Shown piece by piece: positions 33,814 through 42,924 of a stretch of DNA of 64,000 bases (positions within the stretch are counted from its first letter, which is position 1; each line of letters begins with the position of its first letter). The stretch spans positions 1 to 64,000 of the forward strand of contig CAJUMF010000005.1 in assembly GCA_910586965.1 (NCBI GenBank), given 5' to 3'. Position numbers and translations under genes: made by a program. Under the pieces are notes generated by a model. It did no database searches, was not told where the DNA came from, and worked only from the letters and a program-made list of their open reading frames with translations. Source of the DNA: an uncultured Dorea sp. Its GTDB lineage: Bacteria > Bacillota > Clostridia > Lachnospirales > Lachnospiraceae.

Positions 33814-35211
33814 ATGTTACAGACAATTGAATCCATCAATGCGGCAGTGAATGATTTTGTGTGGGGCGTGCCGGCGATGGTGTGCATTATCGGCGTGGGG
33901 CTTGTCCTTAGTTTTCGGACGGGATTTATACAGTTCCGCAAGTTCGGGTATGCGCTGAAGAACTCTATCGGCAGGATTTTTACGAAGTCTGAGGCGAAGG
34001 AAGGAAGTATCACTCCGTTTCAGGCTGTCTGCACGGCGTTAGCGGCTACCGTGGGGACCGGCAATGTTGCCGGGGTAGCCGGTGCGATTGCAATCGGCGG
34101 GCCGGGAGCGGTATTCTGGATGTGGATATCTGCGCTCCTTGGCATGTGTACGAAGTTTTCAGAGGTTACGCTGGCAGTTCATTTCCGTGAGAGGAATCCG
34201 GAGGGGGATTATGTGGGCGGACCGATGTACTACATAAAGAACGGGCTTGGCAGGGGATGGTACTGGATGGCTGTCGTGTATGCGATGCTGGGAGCGCTGA
34301 CCGTAATGGGTACAGGCAATGCGACCCAGGTGAATACAATCACGGCATCCATTGATTCCGCGTTTATCAATTATGGAATCATCAGTGAGTCCCAGGTAGG
34401 TACGGTGAACTTAGTCATCGGAATCATTATCGCTGCGCTGGTGGCAATCGTGCTTTTGGGCGGTGTTAAGCGTATCGGCAGCGTGACAGAAAAGCTGGTT
34501 CCTTTTATGGCGGTATTTTATATTATCCTTGCATTGGGAGTTGTTGTTTTAAATATCGGCAATGTTCCGGTAGTTTTTGAGATGATTTTTGCGGGGGCGT
34601 TTAATCCGTCTGCATTTACCGGCGGCGTGATCGGAAGTTTTTTGGTGACTATGCGAAGAGGCGTGTCGAGGGGAATATTCTCTAATGAGGCCGGTATCGG
34701 TACAGGTTCCATCGCACATGCCTGTGCGGATACGGATCAGCCGGTGAAACAGGGGATGTTCGGAATCTTTGAAGTATTTGCAGATACGATCGTAATCTGT
34801 ACGCTGACGGCACTTGTCATCCTGTGCAGCGGTGTTAATATCAACTTCGGGGAGGCAGCAGGGGCAGAGCTTACCATCTCCGGATTTACTTCTACTTATG
34901 GGAATTGGGTGTCTGTCTTTACGGCAATCGCCATGTGCTGTTTCGCGTTTTCCACCATACTTGGGTGGGGGCTTTACGGCGCGCGCTGTGTGGAGTTCGT
35001 ATTCTCCACGAAGATTGTAAAGCCGTTCATGCTTGTCTATGCGCTTGTGGCAATCATTGGAGCGACGGTAGACTTAGGGATTATCTGGGGCATTGCAGAT
35101 ACATGTAACGGGTTGATGTCTATACCGAACTTAGTGGCATTGTTCCTGCTGTCGGGAACCGTTGTAAAGCTGGTTCGGGAATATTTTGCAAAAGAGACCG
35201 GGAAGAAATAA
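33814..35211 (+). CDS. Alanine/glycine:cation symporter, AGCS family
   Basis: The start at 33814 follows GAGAGG. The 465-residue protein has about 10-11 hydrophobic segments and the AGCS signatures: ALAATVGTGNVAGVAGAIAI, GPGAVFWMWISALLGM, GGPMYYIKNGLG and RGVSRGIFSNEAGIGTGSIA. It couples uptake of alanine or glycine to sodium or protons. The 200-bp upstream gap (33614-33813) shows no gene; I could not place a convincing promoter. Confidence 0.93.
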   Translation: MLQTIESINAAVNDFVWGVPAMVCIIGVGLVLSFRTGFIQFRKFGYALKNSIGRIFTKSEAKEGSITPFQAVCTALAATVGTGNVAGVAGAIAIGGPGAVFWMWISALLGMCTKFSEVTLAVHFRERNPEGDYVGGPMYYIKNGLGRGWYWMAVVYAMLGALTVMGTGNATQVNTITASIDSAFINYGIISESQVGTVNLVIGIIIAALVAIVLLGGVKRIGSVTEKLVPFMAVFYIILALGVVVLNIGNVPVVFEMIFAGAFNPSAFTGGVIGSFLVTMRRGVSRGIFSNEAGIGTGSIAHACADTDQPVKQGMFGIFEVFADTIVICTLTALVILCSGVNINFGEAAGAELTISGFTSTYGNWVSVFTAIAMCCFAFSTILGWGLYGARCVEFVFSTKIVKPFMLVYALVAIIGATVDLGIIWGIADTCNGLMSIPNLVALFLLSGTVVKLVREYFAKETGKK

Positions 35212-35259
35212 GAATAGTAAAATCGTGTCATGTGTTAAAGCATGGACTGAAAAATAATG

Positions 35260-35290
35260 AACAGGGTATCGATGGGGATGCCCTGTTTTT
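35260..35290 (+). terminator. Terminator after the AGCS symporter
   Basis: AACAGGGTATC (35260-35270) pairs with the GGATGCCCTGTT segment ending at 35287 and is followed by TTTTT. It insulates the poly-G promoter just downstream from read-through. Confidence 0.85.
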
Positions 35291-35305
35291 GTTATGTCTT
35301 AAAGA

Positions 35306-35338
35306 TTGACAATTTTATTGGGGGGGGGGGGGATAATG
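35306..35338 (+). promoter_or_regulatory. Promoter with a 13-G tract between -35 and -10: candidate phase-variable promoter
   Basis: TTGACA lies at 35306-35311. It is followed by ATTTTATT, then an unbroken run of 13 G (35320-35332) and ATAATG. Taking GATAAT (35332-35337) as -10, the spacer is 20 bp; about ten G would give the ideal 17. Loss or gain of G by polymerase slippage would therefore change promoter strength. It drives the surface-protein genes starting at 35369. Confidence 0.75.
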
Positions 35339-35368
35339 AGGGAAGAAGAAATATGAGGAGGAAAAGCA

Positions 35369-35896
35369 ATGAAAAAGAATATGGTTTATAAGATAACGGT
35401 GTTGCTGCTGTCTGCAGTGATGTGTATAAGTCCATGCACAGGCTTTGCTGCCGATTCGGCTCCAAATGTGAAGGCAACGTGGGACTGCGTATGGTTCGGG
35501 AGTTACCCGCAGGCAGAGATTGTAGAGTCAGCAGATAAATTTACCGCTATAGATCAGAATATCTTGAAAGACGGCGATGTGATAGAAGATGCCGAATTGT
35601 ATAAGAAATTGGCAGAGGCAGAAGACAACCAATGGGAAGGGAACGATATTACATTAGAAGACGGGGAAAAGTACCGCAGAGTGCAATCAAGTGATACAGC
35701 AAATCCCAAGCCTGAAAACATAGCATATAAGTGGGAAAGTGACGGAAGTACATATCATTACTTCAAATACGAGCCGGTTAAATGGCGCGTGTTGAATATG
35801 AATGGGGAGCAGGATTTAATGGGACAGCGGATGGGGATAAAGGTTTTTGTGCGTGGTGGTCACGTACACCGGGAAGCAGCAACTTTTATCCATTGA
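35369..35896 (+). pseudogene. Surface protein 1, 5' fragment: signal peptide and incomplete DUF6273-like module
   Basis: GAGGAGG precedes ATG 35369. The fragment (175 residues) has a signal peptide (MVYKITVLLLSAVMCISPC) and the first half of a DUF6273-like module (WDCVWFGSYPQAEIVESAD, then YHYFKYEPVKWRVLNMNGE). After NGE, about 130 residues expected from the paralogs are missing and the frame is lost; the residues after that point (to 35896) are out-of-frame. The rest of the module (WWSRTPGSS...) continues in the next frame, so 35369-37902 was one gene before a deletion plus frameshift. Confidence 0.8.
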
Positions 35897-37902
35897 GGGC
35901 AGTGAGTACCGGAAAAGTCTGCGACGATGTTATGATGCTGGATTACACAACAGGAATCCGCGCTGCGTTGAATCTTAAGCTGTCATCGGGACACGGCGCC
36001 TGCTATGCAGGAAAGGTGTGTTCTGACGGGACGGTGGAAGAGATACCGGCAGAAAAAGGAGAAGGGATTGAAAAGGTGGGCAATCCAAAGACACAGTATG
36101 CTGCCGGGGAGAGAGGAAACAGATTGCAGACCCCGACAGTAAAAAAGCTCGCCAATAATGAGGACACGGCGGAAAAGGTGGCATGGGACTGCGTCTGGCT
36201 GGGGAGTTATCCGCAGGCAGAGGTTGTTGAGTCTGCAGAGGCTTATACCGCTATAGAGAAGGAACGTTTGAAAGCAGGCGATATTATAGAAGACGTCGAA
36301 TTGTATAAGAAGCTGGCGGATACCCAAGATAACGACTGGGATGGGAATGATATTATATTAGACGGGGAAAGATACCGCAGGATCAAACAGGAAGACGCTA
36401 CACTTAAGGATAGTACGTTTTATCACTGGGAAAGCGGCGATGTGTACCACTACTTCAAATACGAACCTGTCAAGTGGAGGGTATTGGATGTGAATGGGGA
36501 ACGGGCATTCCTTTTATCTGATATTGCGCTGGATACTCAGTCATATAGTATTCCGGGAGGAGATTGGAAGTGGGAGAACAGCGGCATCCGAAAATGGCTG
36601 AATGGATATGAGATGGCGGATGAGAATGAGAAAGGGCATTACAAGAGTAAAAGCTTCATCAAAAGTGCATTTACCGAAGAGGAAAAAACAGCGGTTGCAG
36701 TTACGGATGTAGTGAATGCGCTTGGTTCTGACGCAGGAATAGAAGGAGGGAATGACATGCAAGATCAGATATTCTTCTTGTCAGAATCGGAAGTAAGCGG
36801 AGACAGAGCAAAAATGTATGGGTTTGGCTTCGGGGAAATGGGCAATAAAAAGATACTCCCGAGTAAGAGCAGCACTTATGCCAAGGCGATGGGGGCAATG
36901 TTCGACACACAGGAAGGGGGCAAAGATTCCTGCTATTGGTGGCTGCGTACGCCATGCAGCAAGGGCGGGGAGATGCATGTGTTGGATGTCAGCAGCCACG
37001 GAACACTTTCTGATATGCCGATTTCAGGTTCCAATGTCAGTGTGCGCAGTGCGCTGAACCTTGATCTGTCTTCTGCGCATCATGGTTATTATGCAGGGAG
37101 AGTAACCTCGGATGGCTTAGTGGCTGAGGTGGCAGCTGAGGAGAAAAAAGAGATTGTACCCGGAGATGACGGAAGCGGCGGAGATGATGGAAGCGGCGGA
37201 GATGATGGAAGCGGCGGAGATGACGGGAACGGCGGAGATGACGGAACTGGTGGAGATGACGGGAACGGCGGAGATGATGGAGCTGGCGGAGATGATGGAA
37301 GCGGCGGGACTGGCGGAAACAACGGCGGAAGTGGGACACTTGACGATTCGGGCTCAGCCGATATATCGAAGCGACCGGTAAAAGTCACAAAGATTGCGAT
37401 TTCGGGAATCTCCAAACGGGTCGCTGCCGGAAAGAAGGTAAAGCTCACTGCCAGGGTCACACCTTCCAATGCAGCGAATCGGGCAGTCACATGGAAGTCC
37501 GGCAACAAGAAAGTTGCAACGGTAAACAGCGCCGGTACCGTTACCATGAAGAAGAATTTCGGCGGAAAGTCCGTGACCATTACGGCGACAGCCAAAGACG
37601 GAAGCGGAGTGAAAGCTACCTATAAGATAAAGTCCATGAAAGGCGCGGTAAAGAAGATAGCCATCTCCGGCAAGAAATCCGTAAAAGCAGGAAAGACGCT
37701 GAGGCTGAAAGCAAAAGTCACGGCCGCAAAGCAGGCGAATAAGAAGCTCAAGTGGTCAAGCAGCAATAAAAAGTATGCAACAGTAAGCAGTTCCGGAAAA
37801 GTAAAGGCGTTGAAAGCAGGGAAAGGTAAGAAAGTGAAGATTACTGTTATGGCAACGGACGGAAGCGGTAAAAAGAAGTCAGTAACAATTAGGATCCAAT
37901 AA
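35782..37902 (+). pseudogene. Surface protein 1, 3' part: DUF6273-like module plus two BIG2 domains
   Basis: This frame has no credible ribosome binding site or signal peptide and resumes the gene begun at 35369. It encodes the end of module 1 (AWWSRTPGSSNFYPL) and a complete second module (WDCVWLGSYPQAEVVESAE to VRSALNLDLSSAHHGYYAG). An 8-unit Gly-Asp linker and two BIG2 domains (about residues 530-615 and 620-706, with the VTWKSGNKKVATVNSAG core) follow. The intact protein would be a secreted wall-associated protein of roughly 950 residues. DUF6273 modules look C-type-lectin-like to me; the ligand is unknown. Confidence 0.78.
37162..37305 (+). repeat. Eight 18-bp tandem repeats encoding a GDDG-type linker
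   Basis: Eight consecutive 18-bp units of the form GGAGATGAYGGNANYGGY encode GDDG(S/N/T/A)G. The unit is a multiple of three, so copy-number change would alter linker length without breaking the frame. Confidence 0.92.
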
Positions 37903-37922
37903 TTATGAACGGAGGGAGAGCG

Positions 37923-39812
37923 ATGGGAAAATCTGTAATCCATAAGGGAATTGCCTCACTGATGGCTGTGATACTGTGCACAGGGCTGTGTACAGGCTTC
38001 TCTGTCAACGCGCAGGAGGTTTCCGGAGAATCCGTACACAGCCTGAAAAACCCGGATATAGGTATCGATCTTGACGCAAACGAATCTTACAGGACGACGT
38101 GGGATTGTATCTCGTTCGGAAGTTACCCGCAGGCAGAGATTGTTGAGTCGGCGGCGGATTATGCGGAAGTGGAGGCATGTGCGCTGAAAAGCGGCGATAT
38201 TATAGAAGACGCGCAGCTTTATAACGAATTAGCTTATAAAGCAAATGAAGAATGGGACGAGAATGATGACATTGAACTGAACGGTGAAAAATACCATAGA
38301 ATGTCGTTTTATGACAATCAAATGCAAAATCCTGACGCAGACAAACAGCATTATCAGTGGACGACAACATATGAGCATTACCATTTTTTCAAATATGAGC
38401 CGGTCAAATGGAGAGTATTGAAAGCAGAAGGAAATCAGGTGCTCCTTTTATCAGATATCGTGCTGGATGCGCAGACATATAACAAACAGGAAGAGGTAAC
38501 ATGGGAAAATAGCGATGTCCGGACATGGCTGAACGGTGAATTTTTCAACAGAGCATTTACTTCGGGGGAACAAGCAGATGTCATAGAAACGGACACAGAA
38601 AACAATACGGCAGACAAGGTATTCCTGCTGTCAGAAGAAGAGGCAAGTGACAAGAATCTGGGATTCAATCCGAAAGGATATCTGCCCTGCGAGACGCGTT
38701 ATAGTAAGAGCAATACTTATGCGAAGGCGAAGGGAGTAAAATTCGGGACAGAGGAGCCGGCAACAGGAATAGGAAGCTGGTGGATACGCACACCGGCAGG
38801 AAAAAGTGTTTCGCGTGGCCAGATTGTCAGTATGGGTGGAAGTATAAAGTTAAATATTGTGGGTGTCGGTGTACGTGTCAGTTTGAATCTTACATTGTCA
38901 TCGGATAACTACACTTATGAAGGGACAGTATGTTCCGATGGAACAGAGAGTGCTCCGGGAAGCGGGGATGAAGGAACCGGCGGAGATGGCGGAAATGTTG
39001 AAATCAAGCTGAACAACCCAAAGATTGAAAAAAATTCGGCGATGGAGGCCGGACAGAAAGTGACATGGGACTGTGTCTGGTTCGGAAGCTACCCGCAGGC
39101 AGAGGTCGTGCCGTCTAAAGCAGCCTATACTGCTGTAAACTCAGCAGTACTGAGAAACGAGGACATCATAGAAGACAGCGGCCTGTATGATAAGCTTAAG
39201 AGTGCACCTGAGTCTGAGTGGAATAAAATCAATGATATTACCTTAGACGGGGGAAAATACCGCAGGATAAAAAGGACAGAGGGGTATACCGGTACAGGTG
39301 GCCATGGCTATTATGACTGGAAGGATTCGGAGGAGTACCATTATTTCAAGTATGAACCAATCAAATGGCGGGTACTGAAGGCAGACGGAGACCGGGCACT
39401 CCTTCTGGCCGATAAAGGGCTGGACTGCATGGTATATAGCTATACTTCCCCCGTAACATGGGAAAATAGTCTGGTCCGAAGCTGGCTGAACGGTTATGGA
39501 AGAACATCTAATAAGGATGGAATGGATTGCACAGGGACTCAGCTCTACTACCGAAATTTTATCAACAGCGCATTTACGGGGAGAGAATTGACTGCGATAG
39601 AGGAGACTTCTGTGGTAAATGCTGACAATATAGATAGTGGGACGGATGGGGGGAATGATACGGAGGATAAGATCTTCTTCTTGTCAGAATCGGAAGTAAG
39701 CAGAAACAGCGCAGCAGATTACGGGTTCGTACCTTCGGTTACCATAAAAGACGAGGGGCGTTTCTGCAAAAGCAGTACCTATGCAAAGGCGAGGGGGGGG
39801 CTTTGGCTCTAA
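37923..39812 (+). CDS. Surface protein 2, 5' part ending at a poly-G frameshift (candidate phase-off)
   Basis: GGAGGGAGAG sets the start at 37923, 20 bp after surface protein 1 ends. The 629-residue product has a signal peptide (ASLMAVILCTGLCTGFSVNA) and one complete DUF6273-like module (WDCISFGSYPQAEIVES to VRVSLNLTLSSDNYTYEG). A second module (WDCVWFGSYPQAEVVPSKA onward) is cut off after SSTYAKARGG by a stop at 39810. The break is at a run of eight G (39793-39800). With ten G the reading frame continues as YAKARGGGFGSN into WWLRTPGSG, matching the spacing in the paralogs. The full-length protein would be about 916 residues. Confidence 0.82.
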   Translation: MGKSVIHKGIASLMAVILCTGLCTGFSVNAQEVSGESVHSLKNPDIGIDLDANESYRTTWDCISFGSYPQAEIVESAADYAEVEACALKSGDIIEDAQLYNELAYKANEEWDENDDIELNGEKYHRMSFYDNQMQNPDADKQHYQWTTTYEHYHFFKYEPVKWRVLKAEGNQVLLLSDIVLDAQTYNKQEEVTWENSDVRTWLNGEFFNRAFTSGEQADVIETDTENNTADKVFLLSEEEASDKNLGFNPKGYLPCETRYSKSNTYAKAKGVKFGTEEPATGIGSWWIRTPAGKSVSRGQIVSMGGSIKLNIVGVGVRVSLNLTLSSDNYTYEGTVCSDGTESAPGSGDEGTGGDGGNVEIKLNNPKIEKNSAMEAGQKVTWDCVWFGSYPQAEVVPSKAAYTAVNSAVLRNEDIIEDSGLYDKLKSAPESEWNKINDITLDGGKYRRIKRTEGYTGTGGHGYYDWKDSEEYHYFKYEPIKWRVLKADGDRALLLADKGLDCMVYSYTSPVTWENSLVRSWLNGYGRTSNKDGMDCTGTQLYYRNFINSAFTGRELTAIEETSVVNADNIDSGTDGGNDTEDKIFFLSESEVSRNSAADYGFVPSVTIKDEGRFCKSSTYAKARGGLWL

Positions 39813-40668
39813 TATGATGAATGTGAAGGGAAATGGCTTTTGGTGGCTGCGTACGCCGGGCAGCGGTCCGGACCGCGCTGCGTATGTATGTTACCATGGA
39901 GACGTTGTCAACAATAGCAAAGAGGCTGATGACGAGCATTCGGGCGGCGCTGTCAACATGATTTGCAGTGTGCGTCCCGCGTTGAATCTCAAGCTGTCGT
40001 CGGGCGGTTATACATCTGCGGGGACGATAAGTTCCGAGAAGCAAGAAGATGAGACGGGCGGAGGAAGCGGAGATAACGGGAATAACGGGAATAACGGGAA
40101 TAACGAAAATAATCCAGGGACATCAGACACATTGAAAAAACCAGTAAAAGTCTCTAAGATCACGCTTTCCGGGATATCCAAACAGATTGCTGCCGGAAAG
40201 AAGATAAAGCTCACCGCGAAGATCACCCCATCTAATGCAGCCAACAAAGGAGTTACATGGAAATCCAGTAACAAGAAAGTCGCAACGGTAAACAGTGCCG
40301 GTGTCGTCACTATAAAGAAAAAAACCGGCGGGAAATCTGTGACCATCACGGCAACAGCCAAGGACGGCAGCAAAGTGAAAGCGACTTATAAGATCAAGTC
40401 CATGAAAGGTGTCGTAAAAAAGGTGACAATCTCCGGTAAGAAATCCGTGAAGGCGGGAAAGACGCTGAAACTGAAAGCCAAAGTCACAGCCACAAAAAAG
40501 GCGAATAAGAAGCTCAAGTGGACGACCAGCAATAAAAAGTATGCAACCGTAAGCAGTTCCGGAAAGGTAAAGGCATTAAAGAAAGGAAAAGGCAAAAAGG
40601 TGAAGATTACCGCTATGGCGACAGATGGAAGCGGAAAAAAGAAGTCGGTGACGATCCAAATAAAATAA
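39781..40668 (+). pseudogene. Surface protein 2, 3' part: end of second module plus two BIG2 domains
   Basis: The frame used here continues the gene that starts at 37923 once the G tract is corrected. It encodes GNGFWWLRTPGSGPDRAAYV, SVRPALNLKLSSGGYTSAG, a short Asn-Gly linker (four 9-bp units) and two BIG2 domains (about residues 118-200 and 205-295). There is no independent start signal, so it is expressed only if the G tract is in the right length state or through frameshifting. Confidence 0.8.
39793..39800 (+). repeat. Eight-G homopolymer inside surface protein 2
   Basis: GGGGGGGG lies after codons for YAKA-R. Tract lengths of 7 or 10 restore the downstream frame; 10 gives the residue spacing seen in the paralogs (YAKA, four residues, then F). 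Slipped-strand mispairing at such tracts is the classic basis of phase variation. Confidence 0.85.
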
Positions 40669-40721
40669 TATGACGTTTTTTTATAAGATTAGAGTTACAT
40701 TGGAACAGGAGGAAAAAGGAG

Positions 40722-42527
40722 ATGAAAAACACAGCTTGTAAGATTACAGCGTTATTTCTTTCAGCAGTATTGTGTATAAGCTTAAGCGCAGAGTTTACTT
40801 CTAATGCGCAGGAAGTCAGCGGCCCATCGCAGCAAATGGAAACAGCAGGGCAGGACTCGGCGCTGCTGACGGATCCGGGTCTGGCAGACCCAAGGATTGA
40901 GAATACAGAAACAGGGCAGAAAGTGACGTGGGACTGCGTCTTGTTCGGAAGCTACCCCCAGGCAGAGGTTGTGCCTTCGGCAGATAGTTATGCCGCTATA
41001 GACAAAAGTATGTTGAGAGACGGTGATATCATAGAGGATAAAGATTTGTATGACAAGCTTACTGCCGCTGAATGGGATACCAATAACGAGACTATAGTAG
41101 ACGGAACCAAATACCGAAAGATGAACAGGAATGATGCCACTGGTTCACTTTTTGATGATGAAGGTTTTTGTGTTTATGATTGGTATGGGGCATCCTTGAC
41201 ATCTGATACGTATCGCTATTTTCGATATGAGCCGATCAAATGGCGGGTACTGAAAGTGGATGGGAAACGGGCGTTTCTTTTGTCAGATATCGCATTGGAC
41301 GCCCAAAGATATAATGTCGGAGACGGATATGGAGTTGTAACATGGGAAACCTGTACGCTCCGAAGCTGGCTGAATGGCTATGGTATAGACTCTAATGAAA
41401 ATGCGATTGACTATACAGAAAAAAACTTTATCGGAAGTGCATTTTCCCCGGAAGAAAGATCAGCGATAGAAGATACCAATGTGATAAATGATGATAACAA
41501 TTTTGTGGGAACCGAAGGAGGAAATGACACTATAGAAAAGATTTTCCTCCTGTCAGAATCAGAAATATATGGGGACAGCGCGGCATCTTATGGATTCTTA
41601 GCTGATAATGTCCCTGATGAGGCTCGCAGATGTATGAGCAGTACTTATGCAAAGGCGATGGGGACACATTTCTCAGAACATAAGGGGGAGTGTATGCGCC
41701 CCCTCCGTTCGCCGGGTCGATATATTGGGGAGTCTGCATTTGTCTTTGCGAACGGTTGGGTTTACGATTATGATGAGGATAGTGATGTCAGCTTTAACTT
41801 TAACAGATTTGGCATGCGTCCTGCTTTGAACCTTGATCTGTCGTCCGGCTATACCTACGGAGGAACGGTAAGTATTGACAGGGAAGTAAGTAAAACCGAT
41901 GACGGGAACAATGGGGACGGTGGAGACAACGGAGACAACGGTACGTCAGGGGGGTCTGGCTCGTCAGGCTCTAACAATCCCCCTTCAGAATTAGGTCAAT
42001 CGGTAAAAGTCTCTAAGATCACTCTTTCCGGGATATCCAAACAGATTGCTGCCGGGAAGAAGATAAAGCTCACCGCGAAGATCACTCCTTCTAATGCAGC
42101 CAACAAAGGAATTACATGGAAATCCAGCAACAAGAAAGTTGCGACGGTAAACAACGCCGGTGTCGTCACTATAAAGAAAAAAACCGGCGGGAAATCAGCG
42201 ACCATCACGGCAACAGCCAAGGACGGCAGCGGAGTGAAAGCAATCTATAAGATCAAGTCTATGAAAGGCATCGTAAAGAAAGTGACGATCTCCGGCAAGA
42301 AATCCGTGAAGGTGGGAAAGACACTAAAACTGAAAGCGAAAGTCACAGCCACAAAAGAGGCGAATAAGAAGCTCAAGTGGACGACGAGCAATAAAAAGTA
42401 TGCAACCGTAAACAGCTCCGGAAAGGTAAAGGCACTAAAGAAAGGAAAAGGCAAAAAGGTGAAGATTACCGCTATGGCTACAGACGGAAGCGGAAAAAAG
42501 AAGTCGGTGACAATTCAAATAAAATAA
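40722..42527 (+). CDS. Surface protein 3: DUF6273-like module plus two BIG2 domains
   Basis: AGGAGG precedes ATG 40722. The 601-residue protein is the only intact member of the three. It has a signal peptide (KITALFLSAVLCISLSAEF), one DUF6273-like module (WDCVLFGSYPQAEVVPSAD near residue 70 to MRPALNLDLSSGYTYGG near 380), a Gly/Asn/Ser linker, and two BIG2 domains (about 430-515 and 520-601, VTWKSSNKK type). No LPXTG or membrane anchor is present. It is nearly identical to surface protein 2 in the BIG2 part, so gene conversion or recent duplication is likely. No separate promoter is obvious in the 53-bp gap upstream. Confidence 0.88.
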   Translation: MKNTACKITALFLSAVLCISLSAEFTSNAQEVSGPSQQMETAGQDSALLTDPGLADPRIENTETGQKVTWDCVLFGSYPQAEVVPSADSYAAIDKSMLRDGDIIEDKDLYDKLTAAEWDTNNETIVDGTKYRKMNRNDATGSLFDDEGFCVYDWYGASLTSDTYRYFRYEPIKWRVLKVDGKRAFLLSDIALDAQRYNVGDGYGVVTWETCTLRSWLNGYGIDSNENAIDYTEKNFIGSAFSPEERSAIEDTNVINDDNNFVGTEGGNDTIEKIFLLSESEIYGDSAASYGFLADNVPDEARRCMSSTYAKAMGTHFSEHKGECMRPLRSPGRYIGESAFVFANGWVYDYDEDSDVSFNFNRFGMRPALNLDLSSGYTYGGTVSIDREVSKTDDGNNGDGGDNGDNGTSGGSGSSGSNNPPSELGQSVKVSKITLSGISKQIAAGKKIKLTAKITPSNAANKGITWKSSNKKVATVNNAGVVTIKKKTGGKSATITATAKDGSGVKAIYKIKSMKGIVKKVTISGKKSVKVGKTLKLKAKVTATKEANKKLKWTTSNKKYATVNSSGKVKALKKGKGKKVKITAMATDGSGKKKSVTIQIK

Positions 42528-42547
42528 TATATAAGATAAATTATGTG

Positions 42548-42924
42548 TTATGCATTTGCACAATAAAACACATGGTCAGGATTCTCCTTTTCCAATATAG
42601 CGGCATCAGGAGATTCCTGCCATGCTGCTGAAAAGCAGACCACGCCTATATCCCGGCAGTCTTTTATATCCTGGACCGTATCGCCGATATAACAGAATTC
42701 TAATTTTTCTAAAGTGACAGAACAGCTTTTTTCGCCTTTTCCCAGTTTTGACCGGCAACAGCTTTTACCATGCCAATTTCATTCAGGCCAAACGTATGTA
42801 AGATATCCTCCCGGCTAAGTTCATGGTCTGCATAGGGAGATACGCTGTTTTGAAACGCTTTTATGCACATGGGAATGGTATCGGCTATTGTTCCGTCCAA
42901 ATCAAACGCAATGATCTTAAACAT
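42548..42924 (-). pseudogene. HAD-family hydrolase remnant with internal deletion
   Basis: The frame from 42924 starts IIAFDLDGTIADTIPM, the HAD motif I, and stops after 71 residues. A shifted frame downstream (about 42548-42709) encodes CYIGDTVQDIKDCRDIGVV, the HAD motif IV, to a stop at 42548. About 90 residues of the normal HAD-IA core between them are missing, so the gene is broken. It overlaps the acetyltransferase stop by a few bases (TAATG-type coupling). Confidence 0.85.

Noticed and set aside
35369..42527. Diversity-generating retroelement targets (C-type-lectin-like domains)
   Set aside because: No reverse transcriptase or template repeat occurs in the window, and variation seen is by homopolymers and deletions, not adenine-specific.
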